Assembly (NCBI RefSeq): GCF_018882415.1
Contig: NZ_JACVOL010000001.1
Span: 1,899,531 to 1,963,530, forward strand
Direction of reading: 5' to 3'
Source: Polynucleobacter sp. 86C-FISCH
Lineage (GTDB): Bacteria; Pseudomonadota; Gammaproteobacteria; Burkholderiales; Burkholderiaceae
Length of the DNA: 64,000 nt
Notes under the pieces: generated by a model
What the model was told of the DNA's origin: nothing
The model's input: only the letters and a program-made list of their open reading frames with translations
The model's database searches: none
Program-made: the position numbers and the translations under genes
Part shown: in pieces, positions 31,563-40,736 of the stretch
Layout of the letters: each line of letters starts with the position of its first letter
Position numbering within the stretch: position 1 is the first letter of the stretch

Positions 31563-32204
31563 ATGTCATTAAAAATGAGAACGCAAAAGGCTTGTGGACT
31601 AGCGCTTTGCGCTTTGATGTGCGCACTCATTGTTAGCCCAGCAATTGCACAGTTACCACCAAGCACTTCGAACGGTAAGGTAACAACCATTCCCGAAAAA
31701 AAGCCTGATGGGACATGGGAAGGCTTAAAGCCAGCTCAACAAAAAATACTTGCGCCACTTGAAAGCGATTGGGATTACATGTTGCCCGATAGCCGCAAGA
31801 AATGGATTCAAGTTGCCAACATTTACCCAAAGATGAGCGTTCAGGATCAAGAGCGCCTTCAATCTCGTATGACCAGCTGGTCGAACCTCTCTCAAAAAGA
31901 GCGTCGCCTCGCACGTGAAAACTATCTCGCTAGCCTTAAATTCCCTGCGGAGAAAAAAGCTGAGGCGTGGACTGCTTACCAAAAACTCAGTGATGAGCAA
32001 AAAAAGAAGTTGGCGGATTCCGAAGCAAAGAAAAAACCAACTGCTGCTAGTGCGCCAACACTACAACAACATCCACTATCTCCAAAAGCAGCTCTACCAC
32101 CCGCTGTCATAGCCCCAAGCGCACCAGCGTCAACAGAAGGCTCGGGATCTGCCGCAGAGAGCAGCACACCTGCTGGCTCATCAAGCAATTCACCAAATAA
32201 TTAA
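31563..32204 (+). CDS. DUF3106 family exported protein
   Basis: The 213-residue protein has a signal peptide ending near AIAQ and a DUF3106-like central region (WEGLKPAQQKILAPLESDWDYM, then LSQKERRLARENY). An Ala/Pro/Ser-rich low-complexity tail covers the last 60 residues. The repeated LSxxER/QK pattern recalls periplasmic helical proteins that sense envelope conditions next to ECF sigma genes. Its role is unknown. A second ATG (codon 5) could also start it. Confidence 0.82.
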   Translation: MSLKMRTQKACGLALCALMCALIVSPAIAQLPPSTSNGKVTTIPEKKPDGTWEGLKPAQQKILAPLESDWDYMLPDSRKKWIQVANIYPKMSVQDQERLQSRMTSWSNLSQKERRLARENYLASLKFPAEKKAEAWTAYQKLSDEQKKKLADSEAKKKPTAASAPTLQQHPLSPKAALPPAVIAPSAPASTEGSGSAAESSTPAGSSSNSPNN

Positions 32205-32211
32205 GCAGCCT

Positions 32212-32748
32212 ATGACGCCTGCTGAACTAAACGCATTACCCTCTCCTCAATTTTGGCGTCGTGTTTCATGCTGCCTCTATGAGCAACTTGTATTACTGGG
32301 TGTAATTGCATTTACGTTTTTGGTTCCAAATCTTGGCTTAGGAATTCTCTTCGGTATTTCATTGCCAAGTTGGCTTACATTTTTGTACCTATACGCCGTC
32401 TTAGGAATTTATTTTGTTTGGTATTGGACCAAGTCTGGCCAGACACTTGCCATGCAAACATGGCGCGTTCGTATCATCGGTACAGGTGGATACACCCTCA
32501 CTAAACGACAAGCCTTTTGGCGCTATATCTATGGCTCTCTATGGCTAATTCCATGCGTCTTATTGCAATGGGCTTTTCATTTAGAGAAATGGCAAATCAT
32601 TGAAATGCTTTTTGCGGTAGCGTTATTTATTTGGCCATTTACTACTTACTTAGATCGCCGTAACCGTCTACATCGTCAAAGCCTGCCCGATCGCTTTGCA
32701 GGAACCCGCTTAGTCGAGCTGCCTAAAAATCTCGTGACCCTGAAGTGA
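32212..32748 (+). CDS. RDD family membrane protein
   Basis: The 178-residue protein has four hydrophobic helices and the RDD-type signature: RRVSCCLYEQLVLLG near the N-terminus and DRRNRLHRQSLPDRFAGTRLV at the end. RDD proteins are small membrane proteins of unclear function, some linked to ion exchange. It ends the sigma cluster, and its stop is 10 bases from the convergent stop of the FtsX-like permease. Confidence 0.85.
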   Translation: MTPAELNALPSPQFWRRVSCCLYEQLVLLGVIAFTFLVPNLGLGILFGISLPSWLTFLYLYAVLGIYFVWYWTKSGQTLAMQTWRVRIIGTGGYTLTKRQAFWRYIYGSLWLIPCVLLQWAFHLEKWQIIEMLFAVALFIWPFTTYLDRRNRLHRQSLPDRFAGTRLVELPKNLVTLK

Positions 32749-32758
32749 TCGCCTCGTC

Positions 32759-35245
32759 TTAAGCCTCACGTAGACATTCAATCGCTGTAGCCTTTTGAAT
32801 CCTCTTTTGGAAGCGATATCCAGAAGCTAGACAAGCAACTACGCCAAAGGTAACGCCCATGAGTAGTGCCTCACCAAACGCATTAAATTGAATTTCCATT
32901 ACGTAACGACCTAAAGCCCAGGCAGCAACCCCAGAAGCAAGACCGGCTAATACTCCCGATACCAGCCCAATCATTAACAACTCGATGTTGGCAATATTCG
33001 ACAATGTATTGCGAGAGGCGCCCAATGCCTTTAAAAGGGCTGCGTTTTTATAACGCTCATCCTGCGTGGCAGCTATTGCGGACATTAAAACCAAGATAGC
33101 GGCAACGATAGTGAATGCTAGTAGCAAGCCCAAGACCGATGAAAGCTTATTCAACACCTCTTGAATTTGTTGCAAGGAAGCCGATACATCCACAATCGTT
33201 AAATTGGGATAAGTTTGACTCAGCTGAAAATCCAAGGATTCCTGTTTCGGCGATTGATAGTAAGAAGTAATCCATGACTGCGGCAATGACTGCAACTGAG
33301 CAGCAGGCATGATCACAAAAAAGTTCACCCGCATTGAACCCCAATCCAATTTACGCAATGAGGTGATTGGGGCGGTAATTTTTTCCCCTGCCACCTCAAA
33401 AGTGAGTTGGTCGCCCATTTTCAGCTTCAAGGTTTTAGCTATGCCCGTTTCCATGGAGATCTGCGGCTTATCACCCTCGATCCACTTACCCGCCAATAGT
33501 TGATTGCCTAACGGTAATTGCTCTGTATACGATAAATTAAATTCACGATCCACAAGGCGACGAGCATTTTCTTCAGCATAATTATTTGGCGTTATATCTT
33601 TGCCGTTAATTTCGGTTAATCGACCTCTAATCATTGGGTAAAACTGCGGCGCAGACACGCCTGCATTTTGCAAAGAATGCGTAAGCCCTTGCTTTTGATC
33701 CTCTTGAACATTGATCATGAAGCGATTAGGTGCATCGCTCGGTATATTGCCTTGCCACGCATTCAAAAAGTCCGCACGCAACAAAAGCACCAACAGTAAA
33801 GCCATGAGCGCTATACCTAAAGCTGTAATTTGGACGATGGCAAGACCGGTTCTTCGACCTTGCGAAAGGATCACAAAACCAAGTGCGAATCGCCTGGTTG
33901 GCACAGAACAAACGAGCCTTAAAAATCCCCAAGAGACAAAAGCAAAGATAGCAATTGCAGCGGTAAAACTGAGGCTAGTCCATAAAGTCAATTTCCAATC
34001 ACGTGCAGCAATCATGATTAAACCAAGCGCGGTTACCAGCCCACAAGCAACAGTCCAAAATGTTGAGACATCTACACCATCAAATTCTTTGCGGATCAAA
34101 CGAATTGGTGAAACCTTCACCAATCTGAAAATAGCTGGGCCAGCAAAGCCAAACAACAAGCTCCAGGCAACCAAAACACTCCAGAGCACTGGCCATATAG
34201 ATACCTGCGGCAGATCTGACATCACAAGATTACCTAACAGAAGCGTTAAGACATTTTGACCAAGATAACCCAATAGAGAACCCAAAAAGGCTGCAATCAG
34301 GCCAAGCGTTAAAAGTGTTTGACCCTGTCGGATCAGTATTGCATTTGATTTAGCCCCTAAGCACTTTAGAACTGCACAAGCATCTGCCTGCTTGCGCGTA
34401 TAACGATGCGCAGACAAAGCAATTGCAACAGCAGCCACCATGGCCGTCAACAACGCAATCAAAGATAGAAATCGATCTGCCCGCTCAAGTGTTTTTCGCA
34501 TCATGGGCTGAGCATTCTCAAGTGTTTCAATCCGAACACCCTTGAGACCCTCTTTTTCAATATATTGATTTGCCCATGTGCCATAGACTGAAATTTGCTG
34601 GTCTGAACCTGCAAGTAACAAGCGATAAGTTACTCGACTACCTAACCCAATCAAACCTGTTGAACTTAAATCATCCAAGGACATCATGACGCGTGGGGCG
34701 AAGTTCATAAAACCAGCGCCGCGATCAAGTTCGCGCTCAAGAACGCCAGTAATCAGAAAGGTCTTATCACCCAGCCGTATGGAGTCACCCTCTTTGGCAG
34801 ACAAGCTTGCTAACATGGCCGGATCAACCCAAACAGAACCCTGTTCAGGCCCACTACTTAGCACCTTACCTTCGGAGCTTGTCTGAACGCGTAATGAACC
34901 GCGTAAAGGATATTGAGAGCTTACCGCTTTAAGTGATGCAAGCTTACTGTTAGAACCAACGGTAGCCATACTTGGGAATACTACCGTCTGCGCTATTTTT
35001 AATTCTTTGCTTTGCGCTTCATTTAAAAATGAGCTTGGTAATGGCTGGTCAGAAACAATCAGCAAGTCTGATGCTAAGAGTTGCCTGGCATCGAATGCAA
35101 AAGCCCTTTGCATTCGGTCTGCCAAGAAACTCACGCTGGAAAGCGCTGTAACAGAAAGTGTTAGCGCAATAAAAAGCCAAGCTAACTCAGTAGAGCGAAA
35201 ATCGCGCTTCAGACTACCAAAGAAGCGAAAGATCAATTGACTCAA
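32759..35245 (-). CDS. ABC transporter permease, FtsX/YbbP-like
   Basis: The 828-residue protein has an N-terminal helix, a periplasmic MacB-like domain, a helix block (about residues 260-480), a second periplasmic domain and three C-terminal helices. Each FtsX block contains the usual core (AVLKCLGAKSNAILIRQ and ALLKALGASRNTLSNI). This resembles YbbP, which works with the ATPase YbbA. No ATPase gene lies beside it, so its partner must be elsewhere. It overlaps the SDR stop by 4 bases. Confidence 0.88.
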   Translation of the reverse strand: MSQLIFRFFGSLKRDFRSTELAWLFIALTLSVTALSSVSFLADRMQRAFAFDARQLLASDLLIVSDQPLPSSFLNEAQSKELKIAQTVVFPSMATVGSNSKLASLKAVSSQYPLRGSLRVQTSSEGKVLSSGPEQGSVWVDPAMLASLSAKEGDSIRLGDKTFLITGVLERELDRGAGFMNFAPRVMMSLDDLSSTGLIGLGSRVTYRLLLAGSDQQISVYGTWANQYIEKEGLKGVRIETLENAQPMMRKTLERADRFLSLIALLTAMVAAVAIALSAHRYTRKQADACAVLKCLGAKSNAILIRQGQTLLTLGLIAAFLGSLLGYLGQNVLTLLLGNLVMSDLPQVSIWPVLWSVLVAWSLLFGFAGPAIFRLVKVSPIRLIRKEFDGVDVSTFWTVACGLVTALGLIMIAARDWKLTLWTSLSFTAAIAIFAFVSWGFLRLVCSVPTRRFALGFVILSQGRRTGLAIVQITALGIALMALLLVLLLRADFLNAWQGNIPSDAPNRFMINVQEDQKQGLTHSLQNAGVSAPQFYPMIRGRLTEINGKDITPNNYAEENARRLVDREFNLSYTEQLPLGNQLLAGKWIEGDKPQISMETGIAKTLKLKMGDQLTFEVAGEKITAPITSLRKLDWGSMRVNFFVIMPAAQLQSLPQSWITSYYQSPKQESLDFQLSQTYPNLTIVDVSASLQQIQEVLNKLSSVLGLLLAFTIVAAILVLMSAIAATQDERYKNAALLKALGASRNTLSNIANIELLMIGLVSGVLAGLASGVAAWALGRYVMEIQFNAFGEALLMGVTFGVVACLASGYRFQKRIQKATAIECLREA

Positions 35246-36027
35246 ATTGCCTGAATTTGACCGCCATCAACGCGCGTGACGGTACCGGTAATAAAGGAGG
35301 CATTTTGACTTGCCAAGAATGCAGCTGTATCGCCATATTCTCTTGGATCTCCATATCGCCCCATCGGAATTTGACCTAAACTTAGCTTGACCACATCCTC
35401 ATAGCTTTTGCCTTCGCGATTTGCGCGGGCCTCATCAAGCTGACGCAAGCGATCTGTTGCGACCCTACCCGGCATGATGATATTGACGGTAATTCCATCA
35501 GCAGCAACCTCTGATGCCAAGGTTTTTGACCAGGCCAATAGTGCCGCGCGCAAAGTATTAGAAATGGCTAAGTTTTTAATGGGGGCAATAGCGCCTGAAG
35601 TGGTGCTGGTAATAATGCGACCCCATTTACGCTCGCGCATGCCTGGCAAAACACGATCCGTAATGGCGATAAGTGATAGCACCATATCGTTAAAGCTTTT
35701 TTGCCAAAGCGCTGGGTCTTGACCGGCTGCAGGAGTTGGCGGCGGACCACCAGTGTTGTTAATCAAGATATCAATTGGGCCTAGCTCTTTTTCAACTTTT
35801 GAGATTAAGCCATCAATAACTGATGGGTCTGATAAATCCCAATTCAGCGCCAATGCTTTTCCTCCGGCCGCCTCAATTAACTTGACAGACTCTTTCAAGC
35901 CATCCGCGTTGCGACCAGTAACGGCGACTTTAACGCCCTCACGTGCTAAGGATACGGCCATGGCTTGTCCCAAGCCACGACTAGATGCCATTACTAGGGC
36001 AACCTTACCCTGAATTCCTAAATCCAT
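35242..36027 (-). CDS. SDR family oxidoreductase lacking the usual Tyr-Lys pair
   Basis: The 261-residue Rossmann protein begins GKVALVMASSRGLGQAMA, a variant of the TGxxxGxG nucleotide loop, and has NNTGGPPP in place of NNAG. The region that should hold YxxxK reads IKNLAISNTLRAALLAWSK, so the catalytic Tyr is replaced by Ser/Asn, as in a known divergent subgroup annotated as 3-oxoacyl-ACP reductase-like. The substrate is unknown. It overlaps the permease start by 4 bases and follows a Bug gene. Confidence 0.88.
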   Translation of the reverse strand: MDLGIQGKVALVMASSRGLGQAMAVSLAREGVKVAVTGRNADGLKESVKLIEAAGGKALALNWDLSDPSVIDGLISKVEKELGPIDILINNTGGPPPTPAAGQDPALWQKSFNDMVLSLIAITDRVLPGMRERKWGRIITSTTSGAIAPIKNLAISNTLRAALLAWSKTLASEVAADGITVNIIMPGRVATDRLRQLDEARANREGKSYEDVVKLSLGQIPMGRYGDPREYGDTAAFLASQNASFITGTVTRVDGGQIQAI

Positions 36028-36054
36028 TTTGTCTCCAAAAGCTAATTTTTATAA

Positions 36055-37041
36055 TTAATCTAACTGCAATTTTTGCTTAGCAACCACTTCTTTATAAACC
36101 GAGTATTCCGCCTTAATTTCTTTTGCAAAGGCCTCGGATCCATTCACGTTAATGATGGATCCCGTATCTTCAATACGCTTTTTCACAGCTGGATCGGCAA
36201 CTACTTTTTGTAGCGCTGCGTTGTATTTATCCACCACTTCTTTTGGAATACCAGCGGGGCCCAACAAGCCGTAGTAAGCCATGCGATTGACTGGCGCCAA
36301 ACCAACTTCAGCAAAAGTTGGGACATTAGGCAGTTGAGCCAAACGCTTAGGAGCCGCAACAACAATCGGCACTAGCTTGCCATCTTTAATAAACGGCAAT
36401 GATGAAGGTAAATTATCAAAAATCATCGACACTTGTCCACCAACCGTGTCAGCCAATGCTGGACCAGCACCGCGATAAGGAATGTGCACGATAAACACAC
36501 CAGTCAAGCTTTTAAATAATTCCGTTTGCAGATGACCAATGCCGCCTGTTCCAGAACTTGAGTAGGAGTACTTACCAGGATTAGCCTTCAATACCTCCAT
36601 AAAGGTTTTAAAGTCTTTAGCTGGGAAGGATGGATTCACCGCAATAATGTTTGGTGTTGCCGCAATATTGCTAATAGCCGTGAAATCAGTAATTGGATCG
36701 TAACCAATCTTTGGATTGATAGCCGGATTAGCAGCTGTCGTAGATACGGTAGCCATTCCGATGGTGTAGCCATCCTTGGGTGCACGCATAACTTCCAATG
36801 CACCGATAGAGCCGCCACCGCCAGCCTTATTCTCAACAATTACCGGTTGACCCAATTGACGACCTAGGGCATCGCCCACTGCACGAGCGATGATGTCAGT
36901 GCTTCCACCTGGCGCAAATGGAACCACCAAGCGAATTGGCTTCACAGGGAAATTTTGCGCCTGAGCGAAAGCAACAGAGCCCGCTACCAAAAGAGTAGTC
37001 GCGCTAATGAATTTAATAAGATTTAATTTAGTGAATTTCAT
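36055..37041 (-). CDS. Tripartite tricarboxylate transporter substrate-binding protein (Bug family)
   Basis: The 328-residue protein has a signal peptide (residues 1-28, cleavage near AFAQA) and Bug-family motifs: FPVKPIRLVVPFAPGGSTDIIARAV, then HIPYRGAGPALADTVGGQVSMIFDNLP. Bug proteins bind carboxylates or other small acids in the periplasm and are abundant as orphans in Burkholderiales. No TctA/TctB membrane genes lie here. It lies 13 bases upstream of the SDR region and 4 bases after the PqiC-like gene on the same strand. Confidence 0.95.
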   Translation of the reverse strand: MKFTKLNLIKFISATTLLVAGSVAFAQAQNFPVKPIRLVVPFAPGGSTDIIARAVGDALGRQLGQPVIVENKAGGGGSIGALEVMRAPKDGYTIGMATVSTTAANPAINPKIGYDPITDFTAISNIAATPNIIAVNPSFPAKDFKTFMEVLKANPGKYSYSSSGTGGIGHLQTELFKSLTGVFIVHIPYRGAGPALADTVGGQVSMIFDNLPSSLPFIKDGKLVPIVVAAPKRLAQLPNVPTFAEVGLAPVNRMAYYGLLGPAGIPKEVVDKYNAALQKVVADPAVKKRIEDTGSIINVNGSEAFAKEIKAEYSVYKEVVAKQKLQLD

Positions 37042-37045
37042 AAAC

Positions 37046-37672
37046 TTACTGACCTATAGGTTTGGGTAAATTGGCTGCATATTTAGAAAGCTGCACTTCA
37101 TACTCCTGGAAGATTTCAGCTAAGGCTTGCTGCTGACCCAATACAAGCGCCTCTGGAGTATTGTCTTTAAGCGCTACTCGTTTTGTATAACGATTAGCAC
37201 CAATCAAGGGATTATTCTTGCCCGCATTGGTTACGGTTAAGAAAAATTCAACGCTCACCACTGCTTCGGGCTTAATACGGTAATCCCCGTAAAACTCATT
37301 TACCGATAATTGCAGCGTGTAATAAGGGAAAAAACTATTGCTCTGACCAACGGTTGCAGCAAAGATATTCGCCTGGTTAAACCACTTGCGCTCTGCATTT
37401 GCGATCATCTCTGATGGGATGACGGTATACACGTTATAGAAATCTTTTTCATAACGTTGATCACCCAAGCGGTAAACCAAAGACTTTGCATCAAATGGTG
37501 GCGCTACAGAGACTGCGCCGATCTTTAACCAAACATCAGAGCGGGTTTTAAGAGGTGCGGCAGTTCGTTCAGGTGCAACCATCCAACTTGCGGGAGCTAC
37601 GGGAGCCCGGGTTGGAAGGGAACAAGAAACTAAACCCAAAATTGCTATAAAAAAGAGAATTCGTTTAATCAT
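37046..37672 (-). CDS. ABC-type transport auxiliary lipoprotein (PqiC/LptE-like)
   Basis: The 208-residue protein begins with a lipoprotein signal (FFIAILGLVSC, lipidated Cys near residue 17). The body contains VAPPFDAKSLVYRLGDQRYEKDFYNVY, typical of the PqiC/DUF330-type auxiliary lipoproteins of MCE transporters. It should sit in the outer membrane, receiving or delivering lipid for the MlaD-like protein. It overlaps the MCE gene by 4 bases at the end of the four-gene unit. Confidence 0.9.
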   Translation of the reverse strand: MIKRILFFIAILGLVSCSLPTRAPVAPASWMVAPERTAAPLKTRSDVWLKIGAVSVAPPFDAKSLVYRLGDQRYEKDFYNVYTVIPSEMIANAERKWFNQANIFAATVGQSNSFFPYYTLQLSVNEFYGDYRIKPEAVVSVEFFLTVTNAGKNNPLIGANRYTKRVALKDNTPEALVLGQQQALAEIFQEYEVQLSKYAANLPKPIGQ

Positions 37673-38598
37673 TTTTGTGCTCCAGAACTGCTTGAACCAT
37701 TTAGCGGCGGTGTAATTTTCGCTGGCGGTTCACCCCATATCAAGCTAGATGGTGATTGACTTGCAATGCGACTAAATTCATTAAGATTCTCGCTGGTCTG
37801 CTTCAGATTCTCAATAGTGGCGCTAGTATCACCCTGAATACTAGTAACGGTTTGACGTAATGCAACCATCGTACCAACCAGCTCTCGCATCAAGATGTTG
37901 AGCTCATCTTTATCAGTTACCTTAGCAATACGAGCCATGATCACGTTGAGCTGCTTAACAGACTCAATCACACCCTCATTGCCTTTGCCATCACCAGCCA
38001 TCATGACATTCAGATTACCCAATAAAGCATCGAGCTTTTTCTGAGTGCCATCAATATTCATTTCATTGAGTGCACCAATGAGCTTTTGAATACCAGAGAT
38101 GATTTCATCTGCCTGATTTGGCAAAGAAGGAATTACTGGATACTCAGGCTTCCATGAATATGGAAGTTGCGGTGAGTCAGCGGCATTGCTAACGAAGTCA
38201 AATTCAACGTAGTTCACTCCGGTAATACCCATTGACTTAACGCGTGCCCGTAAATTATTTTTTACAAACTCTCCAATCTGATCCTCATTCACTTTCTCGC
38301 CAAATATCTGCATTCTGACCACCACATATTGGCGACGGTCATGAAAAGGCAATTTTTCTTCATACATGTCACCAGAAAGACCAATCATCGTTACCTGACC
38401 AATCTTGACGCCCCTGAAGCGCACCGATGCGCCCGCGTCCAAACCGGTAACGGACTGTTTGATATAAGTCTCAACGTAGAACGATTTTTTAAAGATCTGA
38501 CCAGAGCCAAAGATCAAAATTACCGCCAATAGCACCCCAATTGCGGCCAGAACAAAAACGCCTAGGCGGAAATAATTCGGATTTGAGTTATTGCTCAT
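37669..38598 (-). CDS. MCE (MlaD-like) domain protein
   Basis: The 309-residue protein has one N-terminal membrane helix (about residues 12-34), then an MCE domain (VTGLDAGASVRFRGVKIGQVTMIGL). The long C-terminal helical part (about residues 170-290) could form a needle or barrel by oligomerisation. MCE proteins bind phospholipid in the periplasm for transport between membranes. It overlaps the ATPase gene and the lipoprotein gene by 4 bases each. Confidence 0.93.
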   Translation of the reverse strand: MSNNSNPNYFRLGVFVLAAIGVLLAVILIFGSGQIFKKSFYVETYIKQSVTGLDAGASVRFRGVKIGQVTMIGLSGDMYEEKLPFHDRRQYVVVRMQIFGEKVNEDQIGEFVKNNLRARVKSMGITGVNYVEFDFVSNAADSPQLPYSWKPEYPVIPSLPNQADEIISGIQKLIGALNEMNIDGTQKKLDALLGNLNVMMAGDGKGNEGVIESVKQLNVIMARIAKVTDKDELNILMRELVGTMVALRQTVTSIQGDTSATIENLKQTSENLNEFSRIASQSPSSLIWGEPPAKITPPLNGSSSSGAQK

Positions 38599-39380
38599 GC
38601 TGCGTCCTTGCTCATAATGCGATTAAAGAATTGATGCACTCTAGGATCCTTACTGGTATCTCTTAACACTTTTGGATCACCCTCGGCGATGATGCCTTTA
38701 GCGTCCTTATCTAACATGATGACTTTGTCGGCGATTGCATAAATACTTGCCAACTCATGAGAAACGATTACGAAGGTAATGCCCAAGTTTTTTGATAAAT
38801 CTTGGATAGTGCTATCGAGATCTGCTGAGGTTATTGGATCAAGACCTGCTGAAGGTTCATCCAAAAATAAAATTTTAGGATCAAGCGCCATCGCTCTTGC
38901 GATAGCTGCACGTTTTTGCATGCCACCGCTGATTTCGCTAGGCATATAAGTCTCGTAAGGCAAGAGACCAACCAAATCAAGCTTACAACGCGCTAAGAGA
39001 TCCATTTGCGCCTGCGTCAGCTGGGTATATTCCTGCATAAACAAGGTGACGTTATCCAGGAGATTCATAGATCCAAATAACGCGCCCTGCTGATACATCA
39101 CACCAAAACTAGTCATGATCTTTTGACGTTCCGCACCGGTTGCGGTGGTGATGTTTTGCCCCTCAATCAAAACATTGCCAGCTAACGGTTGATACAAGCC
39201 GAATAAGTTTTTTAGAAGGCTGGATTTTCCACAGCCTGAACCGCCAAGAATTACAAAAATTTCACCATTGTTAACGGTGAAATTCAAGTTCTGCATAAGC
39301 ACCTTAGATCCGTAGCCTACAGTGAGGTTCTGGACATCAATTGCATAAGGAGAATTATTCGGAGTAATTGACGCGTCCAT
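38595..39380 (-). CDS. ABC transporter ATPase (MlaF-like)
   Basis: The 261-residue ATPase has Walker A GGSGCGKSS, the signature EISGGMQKRAAIARAMALDP, Walker B ILFLDEPSAGLDP and the switch His in VIVSHE. The GMQKR form of the signature is typical of MlaF-type ATPases that drive lipid transport. It overlaps the permease stop by one base. Confidence 0.95.
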   Translation of the reverse strand: MDASITPNNSPYAIDVQNLTVGYGSKVLMQNLNFTVNNGEIFVILGGSGCGKSSLLKNLFGLYQPLAGNVLIEGQNITTATGAERQKIMTSFGVMYQQGALFGSMNLLDNVTLFMQEYTQLTQAQMDLLARCKLDLVGLLPYETYMPSEISGGMQKRAAIARAMALDPKILFLDEPSAGLDPITSADLDSTIQDLSKNLGITFVIVSHELASIYAIADKVIMLDKDAKGIIAEGDPKVLRDTSKDPRVHQFFNRIMSKDAA

Positions 39381-40552
39381 CAGAAGCCTGTTTTATAGGA
39401 GATGAAGGCAAATATACCGTCAACAATGACGATCATCACAATACTACTAACCACTGCACGAGTTGCAGAGATACCAACAGCGGCTGCACCAGTACCCGTT
39501 TGCATACCGCGCAAACAGCCCATCGCTGATACAACCACACCAAACAGAGTTGCCTTCAATAGGCCGGAAAGAATATCTTCTACGTCTACAGCAGATAGCA
39601 TTCCGTTATAAAAATTCACAAACGGAATACCGTAAATCAACATCGTCAACATCGAAGAAAAAATACTGACGATATCAGCGAACAAAGTCAAAATTGGTGC
39701 CACAAGAATGCCAGCTAAAACGCGTGGCACTACTAAAAAACGAATCGGACTTAAACCGCCAGAAACCAAAGCATCGACTTCACTATTGACTGTCATCGTG
39801 CCAATCTCAGCAGCAAAGGCAGCCGAAGAACGACCCGCCAACAAAATAGCAGTAATTAACGGGCCCATTTCTCGCACAATACCCAGGGCAGCCAAGGGAC
39901 CAACAAAAGAGACTGCGCCAAACTGCTGCATACCAATAGCAGCCTGGAATGACAAAATCACGCCGATCAAAAAGGCTACCAAGCCAACGATTGGGAGCGC
40001 TGCGATACCTGCCTCGACTGCAGCATTAATAAAGTCACCCCAACGGACTTGCTTTGGATTTCTAACTGACCACACTAAATCAGAAAATAGATGCCCTGTG
40101 AAAGTAATCAGCCCTACTGTGTCATCTATTAAATTTTGAACTGCCATTCCCGTGCTAACTACAAAACTTCTCTTAGGATTTACTGCTGGCACTGGAAATA
40201 AATTACTGATTGGATCAAACTCTTTAAGCAGAGGTTGGTAGCGAGGGTCTAAACCTGATAACTCATATTTAGCACCAGCCACTAGCTGCGCTTCCTGCAT
40301 GGCAATCAAAAAACCAATGCCAGCACCATCTAAGGAACCTACCGTTGCAGAATCGACAGTGAGTGTTTTGGTTTTGACGTCGCCCTGCTTTAACCATGCA
40401 TCTTGAGAATCACGAATCTGAGTCCAAACTCCACCTAAAGAATAGGCGTTCACAATCCCGCTGAGCGACACCTTTGCTGAATTGGCGTCTACCTGCGACC
40501 AAACAGCAACTGGGGCCTCAGAAACGGCAGAAATGGTGTCAGAAATGCTCAT
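39380..40552 (-). CDS. ABC transporter permease (MlaE-like) with N-terminal STAS domain
   Basis: The 390-residue protein carries a STAS-like domain in the first 120 residues (VDSATVGSLDGAGIGFLIAM), then an MlaE permease domain with GPLAALGIVREMGPLITAILLAGRSSAAFAAEIGTM. In E. coli the STAS part is a separate protein, MlaB; the fusion is common in other proteobacteria. It is the first gene of the four-gene transporter unit. Confidence 0.93.
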   Translation of the reverse strand: MSISDTISAVSEAPVAVWSQVDANSAKVSLSGIVNAYSLGGVWTQIRDSQDAWLKQGDVKTKTLTVDSATVGSLDGAGIGFLIAMQEAQLVAGAKYELSGLDPRYQPLLKEFDPISNLFPVPAVNPKRSFVVSTGMAVQNLIDDTVGLITFTGHLFSDLVWSVRNPKQVRWGDFINAAVEAGIAALPIVGLVAFLIGVILSFQAAIGMQQFGAVSFVGPLAALGIVREMGPLITAILLAGRSSAAFAAEIGTMTVNSEVDALVSGGLSPIRFLVVPRVLAGILVAPILTLFADIVSIFSSMLTMLIYGIPFVNFYNGMLSAVDVEDILSGLLKATLFGVVVSAMGCLRGMQTGTGAAAVGISATRAVVSSIVMIVIVDGIFAFISYKTGF

Positions 40553-40596
40553 AACCCAACTATAAGGGATACACGTTTAAGTTTGATAAAACGCTG

Positions 40597-40632
40597 AAAA
40601 ATGAAAAGGGCCCAGTTTTGCAACTAGGCCCT
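40597..40632 (-). terminator. Terminator after tRNA-Arg
   Basis: AGGGCC (40607-40612) pairs with GGCCCT (40627-40632) and AGTT with AACT inside, with one mismatch and a 4-base loop. On the minus strand it is followed by TTTTCATTTTT. It lies directly downstream of the tRNA-Arg 3' end. Confidence 0.7.
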
Positions 40633-40641
40633 CATATAAGT

Positions 40642-40718
40642 TGGTGCGGCTGGCAGGAATTGAACCCACGACCCCTTGGTTCGTAGCCAAGTACTCTATC
40701 CAGCTGAGCTACAGCCGC
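40642..40718 (-). tRNA. tRNA-Arg (anticodon ACG), CCA encoded
   Basis: On the minus strand GCGGCTG pairs with CAGCCGC, followed by discriminator A and encoded CCA, 77 bases in total. The anticodon arm is CTTGG-CTACGAA-CCAAG with anticodon ACG, whose A34 would be edited to inosine. The T arm GTGGG-TTCAATT-CCTGC is present, with one imperfect pair. Confidence 0.97.
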
Positions 40719-40736
40719 AACAGCCATAATTATGCC

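Noticed and set aside
33711..34259. 182-codon ORF antisense to the FtsX-like permease
   Set aside because: It is a shadow of the permease codons with a Lys/Thr-rich composition and no motif.
40641..40736. N-terminal extension of greB, reading MVRLAGIEPTTPW
   Set aside because: This stretch is the antisense strand of tRNA-Arg. The real GreB start is the ATG at 40737.
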